Shown: in pieces, positions 27,860-37,316 of the stretch
How the letters are laid out: the number at the start of each line of letters is the position of its first letter
How positions within the stretch are numbered: the stretch's first letter is position 1
Assembly (NCBI GenBank): GCA_013396655.1
Contig: WBMV01007500.1
Location: 248,001-312,000, forward strand
DNA: 64,000 nucleotides
Origin: Campylorhamphus procurvoides
Lineage: Eukaryota > Chordata > Aves > Passeriformes > Dendrocolaptidae
Reading direction: 5' to 3'
Made by a program: the position numbers and the translations under genes
The notes under the pieces: model-generated
The model's database searches: none
The model's input: the letters and a program-made list of their open reading frames with translations, nothing else
What the model was told of the DNA's origin: nothing

Positions 27860-28450
27860 TGCTAAATATATCAAGATGTGACAAACGCTCCTTTCCGTAT
27901 GGATTAAATAACAACCTGAAATGTCATATTTGGATGCGCCGAGCAATATGCCTGTTGCCAGCCATTGACAGAAAACCACAGCAGTTAATCTGACCCTCTG
28001 CAACATTTGAAAGCAAGGCAAGCTTGAAGCGTGAGCACTAAGCATGTTTCGGGTTTCACTTACATATTTCAGCAAATTGATCGTATATTCCTATTAATAT
28101 ATCAGTTATTTTTATTCAGAAGTACCTTCACACGTGCTAAACCACAGCTGAAAGGGCTACTTAGAGATCCTGTTGTTAACAAAATGCCCCCCATCAAAAT
28201 TCCTCTCACAAATATCCTTTCCCCGAAGAAATATTTTTCCCCTCATAAATTTCGCTCCCATTAGAAAACATTTTATATCTTGACTACAAAAAAGGCCTCA
28301 TAAGCCTTTTCCTGATTAAGGTAAACGATTTCATTATCTTTCTAAATTGTTTGTGTGCTTCAATAGGCTGTGACATTTCTCACTCCTCATAGACTATTTT
28401 GCCTGTCCAACTAATCTAAATCTTCTGCTATGCTTCAAATCTGTTACTAA
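27860..28450. promoter_or_regulatory. candidate conserved noncoding element
   Basis: About 590 bp without any recognisable repeat, with even AT-rich composition, several retained CpG (for example GATGCGCC, TTTCGGG and TGATCGT), homeobox-type ATTA and TAAT cores, and a small hairpin at 28290-28310 (AAAAGGC, 7-nt loop, GCCTTTT). These are typical but not diagnostic traits of vertebrate enhancers. The call comes from composition alone; I recognised no specific known element. Confidence 0.25.
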
Positions 28451-30374
28451 CAAAAGCCCAGTCATTTATGTACAAATTAGCCCTGCCCATAAATTAGGAT
28501 CCTTCTTGCTTGGTTGTTTTCACGAGGAGTAAAGGTGGTGTCAACCCTGGCCATTTGATTTAGCCAAGGTAAGAAAGACACCATCAGAGGTGAATTGTCT
28601 GTACCACCAGGGTTAGAAGGGGTGTGAGAGCAACAAGGAACCCCAGCTGGTGGAAATAGCCAAAGGATGGGAACTACAGGCTATTTATTCCAGAGAATCA
28701 GGTAGAAAAAATTAAATTAAATACAGAGGTCTTCATGGGGAAAAGGGTGGACATACAGAACCCAATGGAGACATGACCTCTGCTCATGCAATTCCCTACA
28801 AAACCAGGTGTAAGGATGGTAACTTTGAAGAGGGAGGCTGAACAGAGAGCTGGGGGCAGTAATTTCTCACCCTGCCAAAGCAACAGCAAGATTTGCCAGA
28901 GCTTGTCTGACCATGCCCTAACTCCCCCTTTTTGATGTGCACAACTAACCTGAGAACAAGCGCTGCCCATTAAAAAGTCTTTGAAGAGACTTTCAAAAAC
29001 TAAGCCAGCTTGATTATATGATTGTATGATTCGTATGAGATTGCAGCTGATTTCATCTCTAAAATTACAGGGGTATCCCAACTGTGGACGGTTTTCTGTA
29101 TCAGAAGCAAATGCAAATTTGGCAAACCAATAGTTTGCAAACTGCTAAGAGAGCCAGTAATGGGAACGAGGCCCTTTGCATTTTAGGTCAGCAATTGAAA
29201 CCCACCATAAATCAGTAAGAGGAGCCCTCAGGAACTTCAGCTGATCTGGTGTGCTCTAGAACCATATAAGAAATAAGCTGGTCATTTCAGTTCAGATCCT
29301 ACTCGGCAGATGTTACCAACACCAGCTCCTTCCCTTCAGCCCCAAATAAACAGAAAAGTGCCAGTTGCTGTTATAGCAGGGAAGTAAAAAACTCTGTTTC
29401 TCATCTGAACATTTTCTGTTGTGTCTTGTGGAGGCCTGTTCGTAGAAGCAGATGTAAAGATGTCATCAGTACTGCACAGAAAGTTCTTGTTCTTTAGATG
29501 AATAATTCAATTTCCGATGCTGGTAATCCAGTGCCTTTCAGAAGCATTAAATTAAGTTTCAATTAAATAGGTCTGAAGCAATTTGACTGTTTATCTTTTT
29601 TGTTTTCTACCCTATTAGACCACTCAATCTATGAGAAGTACACAGAAAGAAAAACACAAGCAGGGAGCTCTCTTTTGAATTACAGGAGAACTCTTTTCCA
29701 TTAATGTGAACATGGGGGGGTTTTACACTTATTTTTGATGGGGTTTTGGGGGTTTTTTGTAATAGAAATAATTTTTTTCAGTTTCCTCACACTATAAATA
29801 GGCATCCTTTTTCAAAATCTCGTACAAGTAGTAGTGTTGTCTGCGTAAATGTTAATCAGCTTACACAGTGTATCATCCTCATGTCCCCTTAATGAGATTA
29901 AACTCCCCTTGCTGAGCGTGAGATTTCCTGAAGAGCTCGATTCTTCTTGCCATTTCTATCAGAGGAAGACCCCACCCTTCCTGTGTCATGTACTTTACAA
30001 ATGCATTAAAAAGATAATCCTGCCCTGGCAGAAACATTCCCTTTACCCATTCTTTAACACCGAGGGGTGAATTTTACAGCACAGTTTTAGAGCACTCACT
30101 AATGCTGCCAAAATGGGCAAAGCCCCTTCTTGGCTGTTTCTTTTGGGGCCATTACTGACATACAAATGTTTGTAAACTAAGATGCCAAAGACAAGCAATT
30201 TGAGTGTCCTTGTCTACTCTGGCACAGCAAAGTGTTTCTTTGGACCATTGGAGTCATCTTGAGCAGTCCCTGGTGGCTTCTAGGCTGTGCCACTGTAATT
30301 GTTCCTGGAGCTGCAAGGTGCTCTAGATGAGACATTTATTCCAATTAAAAACAGCATTCTTTCTTCTCCAATGC

Positions 30375-30392
30375 TTTTTTTTTTTTTTTTTT
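30375..30392. repeat. poly(T) run of 18
   Basis: Eighteen consecutive T on the + strand. No SINE or processed pseudogene could be recognised on either side, so an insertion tail is not supported. Confidence 0.8.
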
Positions 30393-31019
30393 GGCAAGTG
30401 GCATCATTTAACTCCAGCAAAAGTAGTATTAACCTGAGTGCAAGGTAGCAGGGAGAAGCAGAGGATGCTTAGGCTATTGCTGTGGCAGAAGAAATGTCAA
30501 GTCCCCTGATATTACCCCCAAAAAATCTTTACCTGATAATTAAAGCAGAATATCTACTCCTCAGACTTCAACCACCGTGTCTTTATTTCAAACTGGCAAT
30601 TAGATGTGACAAATTTTTTTTAGCAGTATGAAAACCCGAAGAATAAAACTGCAATGAAACAGTCCCGTGGCCTCTGTGTAAGCCTCCTTGCAAACGTGCA
30701 TGCACACACTTGAAAGAACACTTCTCCCCTTGGAACAGGCAGTAGTCTGATTCTCAGCCATTAGCAGTTCTCTGCTGATTACTTGGAAGGACTAAAATTC
30801 CAGGAAGGTTCTCAGCCATGCTCTACAGTTTCCTGGTGACCTTGGATGTCTTACACCAGCACTGAGAAAAAAGAACATGCTGCTCCCACTGCCGTCTCTA
30901 AGTAGGATTTCTTCCTCGTGCCCCAGCCTGCCTCTCCTGCTCCTCTCCTCAGCTGGCTGCAGCAGAGCTGAATGTTCTTCACCTCTAAAGCACTCACTGA
31001 AACAGGACAAGCACACCAG

Positions 31020-31155
31020 CACAGAACGTTCTGAGTTGGAAGGGACACACAAGGGTCACCAAGTCCACCTCTAAGTAAATGGCTCACAGAGGGATTGAAC
31101 TGACAGCCTTGGTGTTATTAGCACCAGGCTCCAACCAACTGAGCTAGTAACAGCC
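31020..31155 (-). mobile_element. tRNA-Ile-derived SINE with CR1 tail (TguSINE1-type)
   Basis: On the - strand the element starts with a tRNA-Ile-like head (31155 to 31080) and ends with a CR1-like tail (31079 to 31020). The head keeps a perfect Pol III A box, TAGCTCAGTTGG (31146-31135), an anticodon stem GGTG/CACC (31125-31122 with 31114-31111) around loop CTAATAA with anticodon AAT, and a B box AGTTCAATCCC (31101-31091) with two changes from consensus. The acceptor stem no longer pairs fully and two bases appear inserted before the A box, so this is not a working tRNA gene. The tail (GAGTTGGAAGGGAC and so on) is shared with CR1 at 23157. tRNA-Ile plus CR1 tail is the structure described for TguSINE1 of passerine birds. 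Confidence 0.88.
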
Positions 31156-32509
31156 TTTCTAAGCTAATTCCCTTCTTCTTTAGCCCAGGAAAGGCAGTGA
31201 AGACAGAGCCTTAAACCCTTTATCTAAACAGCAGTATTTTGGGACCAGCTCTTGAAGGCTGATGACATGCCAAGATGTCTCTGCATACGGAAAAAACCCC
31301 AATATTTATAAGAAATGTTGCCCTTTTCTTTAATACACTAGTTTGACACACTTTCCTTCTTTTCCTCAGATGTTGAGGAAACCAGAATGGGGAAGACCCT
31401 GAAGCCCAAATGAAAGCTATAAAGCACTTTGCCATGTCATCCATCTTCATTGTCCCTTCTGGGGGTCACAGAAAGAGGGGAGACACCCAATCTGGGAGCC
31501 AAAACCACCTAACCTGAATGAGGCCTTGGAATGCTCTTCCATTTCATTTATCTTCTCTGACCCTCCTGGCAATAAGAGAAACAGCAGCTGAAGGCACACC
31601 CTGTCCAGAACCCAGAGATTCCCAGCACTAGACCCTGAGTAAAACTCTGAAAGAGACTTTTCCCACCCTCCTCCTGATTCCCACCTGTCACACTCTACCT
31701 GATAGAGAAAACAGATACAAAAACAAATGCCATCCCATCCCCTGCAGCTCTGCAAAATGACACAAGCTCTCCGTGCTGAGGAGAAACAGTGTGCCTCCCT
31801 TTGCAGCAGGAGCCAAGCTGCAGCCTTGTCTCACTACAAGTGTCTGTACAAACACACCCCGTTTGCTGCGTGTTGAAAATCTGGGTTGTGTGCAACTTTG
31901 CCCCTGGTAATTGAAGATGAGGCAAGAGACATTCCATTAGGCAGTATTGGTGGCAGACAGGAAAGCTCTGCCCTCCAAACTCCCTGCTTAAAACACTTGA
32001 GTCTACTCAAGCGTATCATCTTGGATGAGGTCTAATCATCTGGCACTTTATTTATTCTCAAAATGTACAAACTGGGAGGATGGAGCTTCTAGATATTCTC
32101 ACAGAGGAAATAGAAGGTAAAGAGCTTTTCTTCCAAGTAATAAAAGCAAAGCCTCGAGCTTACATAGGGAGTGTACTAAAGTACAGATTGAAGGTGCAAC
32201 TGTACTTTTCCAGGAAATGACTATAAATCAGTGGATTTGATGCCAAGTGGTTGTCACTTCACCAAGACTAGTATTTGAAAGAGAAGATACATTACTTTGT
32301 GTATATAGGAATAGATTGTGATCATACTATTCAAAAGACTGGTATCTTAGACTACAATTCTACTCACTTCATGGACAGCGGTTCTGGTTTTGTTTTATTT
32401 CAGAAACTCTTTATTTTTGTGTAGTTTACTGATTAATAAGCTTCTGTATTTTTTACTTTCAGGAAATCTGGCTTTATTTTTAATATCCCTTCAATTTTCC
32501 TCTGCTATT

Positions 32510-32522
32510 TATATATATATAT
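32510..32522. repeat. short (TA)n microsatellite
   Basis: About six TA units within a T-rich AT stretch. Confidence 0.75.
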
Positions 32523-34849
32523 CTTTAACCTAATGTTACACTATGAAAATAAGTCCCTGCATATTTTTCACCACACTTACTAGAGTCTTTTTTATATTGG
32601 CCTGATATTTTTCTCACGCAAAAATAAAGCAAGAGAGTGTCAAATCAGTCTGACAGCACGACTGCTTCCCAGTGTTTTAGACAGGACTAGAAAGGCATCC
32701 TCAGTTCCTCCGCTCTGCGAGCACTGAAACCAAGCATTAATTTGGTGACGGTGAAAGCACAATTCATTTGATCATGTCCTGAAAAGATCTACCAGTCCAC
32801 ATTGTGTAAGTTGCCGATAGGGATCAGAGGTTGTCCATCACCCCATCTGCCTTTCATTCAGCGGGCTCCTCATTTCCCCCAGCCAGAGGAGCAGCTGGGA
32901 ACGAGCCAGCCTTGAGGGTGCTGTCAGCATATTGCTGGCATTGTGGCTCAGGGCATTGCACATTCTTTCCCAGAAATCTTGCTGAAGTGCTCTTGAATAG
33001 GACTGGTGAAAGGTCAGGAGTCGAAGGAGTAGCTGCCTTTCTGCCAGCAGTGATCAAAACCATCTTAAAGTAGAACTGCTCATCCTGGGGAGGTTTGGCA
33101 GAGCCCAGCCAGGTCTGCAAAACCTCCCCCCTAATCCATGGCATTGAAAGCAGCAAAGATGCCGAGTGTTGCCCCTCTGTGATTCAGACTGAATGCCAGC
33201 AGTAGGAAATTCCTTGTGTGGCTTCCATTACATCAAGTGCTCGTGAGAGCTTTTAATAGAATAATGGAAAGATTTGTCAAAAATTTTGCCTTTGCAAACT
33301 CCTCTTATCAGTACTGGTAAAAAAATCAGTTTCACACAAAAGCACTTTTAAATTTGGTTCTCAAACCATTTTGGAAACTTATTAGTTTATTTGATTTTGC
33401 AAGACTTGAAAACTTTGGATAGGTCTTTCCATGATTTTTAATTAAAAATACTTAGAAAATGGCAAAGTAAGTCCATCCCAAATATTTCCAAACCAGGAAC
33501 AGAAATGTCTTGAAATTTCTGATAAAAACGAGTTTTTGGCTTCTGATGAATTCAAATATCACTGCAAAATGTGGTCTCCCAGAAGGGTCCTGTTCTGTAA
33601 CTGGGAAGTTTGTAGACATTTTATCCTTGGGTCAGTGATTCCATTGTCACTACAGCTAAGACAACTGGAAATTGGAAACCCATTAGTCATGTTAAGTTTC
33701 TTGCTAGAATAAAAATAGAAGGAAGCCACTATGGGCAGTTTTTCCATCTCCCCAGTGAGAGTGAGCTCGCTGATCTCTCCATGGAAGCGAATGCCAAAGA
33801 CCAGCATTAGCCAGTGATTAGGCTGGAAGTGAAACTACATTTTCTCCTCACAGGCCAGTCTTAGCTAAGCTGTATTTGGCAAGAAGCACAGCGTGTCATT
33901 CCTCAATGTGCCCACCTGCAAAGACTTCCTGATAGCCATAGGTACCAACATGATTGGAACATCTAAACGTGCAAGTGAAGCTGGTGTAAAGTATTCCTTT
34001 GTCTAGGGCTGAGATGCTTTTCATTTCACACCTATTTTCTTACTCAATCAGCCACTTGAAACTGAATTAGAAGGAGGCTAAGAGCATTTACAGTTCTTAA
34101 GTGACCAAAATGTCCTGGAAATTGTCAAATGAGCAGAGGGAGAGCCAAAGGAGCACCTTCACTGCCTCCTCATTTCCCCTTCAGGGATGTGCTGCAGTGT
34201 GATCCTGGTCAGCTTGTCCTTCTGATTCTGCAGCTGTTGTGTGCACCAGGTCTAAGCCATCCACACATCTGGAGCTACAGATTATTTATTGGAACTGCTG
34301 GTTCTTCTCAGCATGCAGAGGGGTGTAGGAGAACTCTGGGGACACTGTGGGATGTAGGGGAGGAACCCAAGAGAGCCACATAAGGGAGATGGGAATTCAG
34401 CCCTGAATTATTAAAAGACAGGTAGGACACAGTTCCGTAAGAAAGAGGGCTTTGTTGGTTCTTCTGCTTATGGAATAGCTGATTATTGGTAAATGCCCAT
34501 GAACCATCAATAGCTTTAAACTGGAAATCATTTTGTTTAGGTTGCCTTGCTCTTTTGTAGTAGGACCAGATGAAACCCTTCAGGTAGAAGTCATGTCCCC
34601 ATCAGTGATGAGTTTTCATTTAATCTTTTCTATGTCGTGTTTGTGGCAGGGCGTTCACTCCAGTCACATTTTAACTGAACAGGCAGTAACCTCCAGCTGA
34701 AGGGTGGCAGTTCATTACATTGCATTGTTCCATTGCTTAATATAGTCAGGCTTACCCTAAGAAAAAAAGCAATGTTTTAGGGAGAACCTGCCAAGAAAGT
34801 GACTGAAATTTAAATTAAGGTAATGCAACATTTGTGTAAATGCTAGCCT

Positions 34850-35200
34850 AATCTCCTGTTGTTTCAGTTTATTTTAAACCACTTGGAACTGGCGTATACC
34901 TGACTGAAATAAAGTGTCCCTGTAGTAGTTTGCACTCAATTAAATTGGTTTTAAACTGACTTGATCTAAGCAGTGACGCTTGTTAATGTACACGGATGCG
35001 GAGTATTTTCTAGCATTTAAACTCGAAGGACAAAGTACCTTGTTTAAATTTGTCCTCCTTGAAAATGGAAAGCTAATGAACTGCGAAAAAGGTGTTTTCT
35101 AGCCTTTAAACAAGAGGTGGGGGTATAGAAGAGCTACAGTGCTAAAGAAACAAATTGTTATAGCTCAGTTTGTTTGTTCATTCCACAAGAGAGACATTAT
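34850..35200. promoter_or_regulatory. candidate conserved noncoding element
   Basis: A repeat-free AT-rich block with retained CpG (GGCGTATAC, GTGACGC, CACGGATGCGG). It has an internal near-repeat, GTATTTTCTAGCATTTAAAC at 35003 and GTGTTTTCTAGCCTTTAAAC at 35092, spaced 89 bp apart, and a small inverted repeat GGACAAA / TTTGTCC (35028-35034 with 35049-35055). Repeated motifs at fixed spacing suggest a binding-site array. Conservation cannot be judged from one sequence. Confidence 0.25.
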
Positions 35201-35230
35201 TTCAGTAGTGAGACCTTTGATTTTCTTCAC

Positions 35231-35285
35231 TGGTTGCAACTAGATGATCCTAAAGATGCCTTCCAACCCAAACGATTCTATGATT
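35231..35285 (+). mobile_element. CR1 LINE 3'-terminal fragment
   Basis: This is the typical CR1 end: GGTTGCAACTAGATGATCCT, then GATGCCTTCCAACCCAAACG and ATTCTATGATT. Only about 55 bp survive. A TAGCTCAGTTTG string about 70 bp upstream looks like a tRNA A box, but no B box or anticodon stem lies between, so I keep the call as a CR1 tail rather than a second SINE. Confidence 0.8.
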
Positions 35286-35734
35286 ATTTTTAAATGCTCT
35301 AAAAATGCACTAAACAATGGCAAAGAATCTGGAAACATCAAGACAGGAGCCCAGTTGTCTGTATTTCAGCAGGAATACAAACAAAATATTTTAACATGAG
35401 AGACAGTGCCACTACATCTTAATCTGATGGCAGTGAAATAATCTCTCAATTACCTTATCTGACAGAGGCCTTCCAAGCTGTGGCACAATGTAATAATAAT
35501 TGGATTTAGAAATTCTGGTCAAACTATTGAATTATTTTTTAATAAATTTCATTTTTGTACACTGGTGTATATTCAGCACCAGGCCAGTCATAAATGAAAG
35601 TGTTTAAAGATTTATGTAGTTTCATGTCAATAAGTCATCTTTTCCATTGGAATTTACATTGCATGTTTGGTTGGTTTTTCTCATCACCTGACAACATGAA
35701 TGAAGCAGTTATTTTGACAATAGCCTGATTAAGT

Positions 35735-35832
35735 TGCATCAGGAATGAAGATATAAAGAAATTACGTTGAATCTCATTATTTTTTTCAATCTCATTGTTA
35801 TGGTGCATTAGGAATGAAGATGTAGAGACATT
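35735..35832. repeat. direct repeat, ~29-bp units 69 bp apart
   Basis: TGCATCAGGAATGAAGATAT at 35735 and TGCATTAGGAATGAAGATGT at 35804 begin two related ~29-bp units. Between them AATCTCATTATT and AATCTCATTGTT also repeat. This points to a diverged local tandem duplication with a period near 69 bp. Confidence 0.7.
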
Positions 35833-36175
35833 GAACCCTTAAAGTCACCTACAGGCTGTGAGAGAACAGTGTGAAGGGCTGAAACTGGTGAATGAAGGTT
35901 GAAGAACTGAATTCCAGTCACTCCCATTGTAGGCTAGTCCTTTAACTCTGAAACCTCTCCTTTTCTCCTCTACAGTCACATTCCAGTGTCAAGAATGAAC
36001 CAACCAAACCACTTTGTGTCTTTCCCTGAACGTGTTTATTAGCAAAATGCTTCAAGTAGCTCAGTTGTCACTTCCCCAAAGTAAGTAAAACAGAAATACT
36101 TAGAATTACTGAGGAAATGGCTGTTCAAAACAGTAACTCTCAACCTTTTCAGATCAGAGCTGTCTTTCCTGTCTT

Positions 36176-36205
36176 GGAGAGGAGAGGAGAGGAGAGGAGA
36201 GGAGA
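36176..36205. repeat. (GGAGA)6 pentanucleotide microsatellite
   Basis: Six uninterrupted GGAGA units, all-purine on the + strand. Likely length-polymorphic. Confidence 0.9.
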
Positions 36206-37246
36206 CAAAGGTCAGTGACCTATTCTTGTGGAATGCCTCTTGAGTGCCCTTCAAGCCCATAGGGCTGGCCTTGCCTCATCATCATCATCCTTCACTGGGA
36301 AGCACAGACTCAAAGATAGTTTGGGACCACTCTGTTCCTGCAGATGCAGTGCATCTCTGGCTTGGTACTAGCAATAGCTATCTAAAGTTGGTTGAGGAGA
36401 CAATTAAAAATAAATCCTTTGAAATGTTGTTTTATTTTCAAAGTTCATTTTTTAACTGTTCTATAACTTTTAGTAATTAGATCTAACTATTAAATTTATT
36501 TTCTGTTTATAATTTCTTTCTAACTGCAGTGTGAATAGCGTTGCTTCTGGGAAGTTCCTTTTGTCCAGCTTCTTTTAGTTATGCTGATGAACAGGATTGC
36601 TCGAAATCACTGCCTTTAATACCAAGTCTTGATTTTATATATACATATATCAGCAACCCAGAAATATCCCCCATGTCCTCACCAGCAGAGATGTGAAAAC
36701 ACAATTTTTATTTCTAAAGCCTTATCTGTTCATCCCTTATCCTCTTATATAGCTGAGATTTAAACACCAGCAGAATAACCTGCAGTGCAAGTTCTCCATT
36801 TGTGATAATGTTTAACATCTTATCATTTGCCTTGATGTTTCTGCCTGTTGGAGGTTCTCTCAGCTCTCTCCTACAGCTTTCATTGAATGGTTTATATTTC
36901 ATTCCTCTAGCCTTGTTTTGAGCCTTGTTTTCTAAGATTTTCTAACCATATGCAATTACACCATCTATCAATCCTTACTTTCTTCATCTCTTTCTCCCTC
37001 CAGTATCTCCAGAACTTGTCTAAAGTCAATAATTTTTGACAGTCTGCATGCCCACAGCTCAGAGCTCACCACAGTGTGTTCTTCTCCTTGCCAAGGTGGT
37101 GGGTTAGTCCTCATTGAAGTGTTGTGAGCAGGGAACTGTGCAAGACAAGGGGAAAGTATTGCTGGGTGTTAGGGGAGGTTGTGTTGTTGCAGTGGGAGTG
37201 TAAAGTGACATGCAGGAGAATTTGCTTGTACATTATGGGATTATTT

Positions 37247-37316
37247 AGATATATATATTTTAGCAACACTATTAATATAGATATATATATATATACTTAT
37301 ATATACATATATATCT
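37247..37316. repeat. AT-rich microsatellite, imperfect (TA)n
   Basis: Interrupted blocks of alternating T and A (ATATATAT, TATATACAT) over about 70 bp. On the - strand it encodes a meaningless Tyr-Ile-rich open frame (37272-37565). Confidence 0.85.

Larger units (their letters stand above)
23803..31019. other. noncoding sequence, no recognised element
   Basis: No gene or retroelement was recognised. Notable contents are a 21-nt inverted repeat at 25227-25247, an 18-T run at 30375-30392 and an AT-rich block at about 27860-28450 that resembles conserved noncoding DNA. The longest open frame here (127 codons, - strand, 28698-29081) has no recognisable domain and is probably spurious. Confidence 0.55.
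31156..35230. other. noncoding sequence, mostly unique
   Basis: No gene was recognised. It contains a short (TA)n run at 32510-32522 and a candidate conserved block at about 34850-35200. Open frames of up to about 100 codons (for example 32854-33156 and 31447-31755, - strand) show no motif and are not supported as genes. Confidence 0.55.

Noticed and set aside
28698..29081. 127-codon - strand open frame
   Set aside because: No domain or repeat similarity and no supporting signals.
31080..31155. Possible functional tRNA-Ile gene
   Set aside because: The acceptor stem is broken, two bases are inserted before the A box, and it is fused to a CR1 tail. It is a SINE.
35160..35285. Possible second tRNA-derived SINE (TAGCTCAGTTTG upstream of a CR1 tail)
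   Set aside because: The A-box-like string is not followed by an anticodon stem or B box. The CR1 tail alone explains the end.
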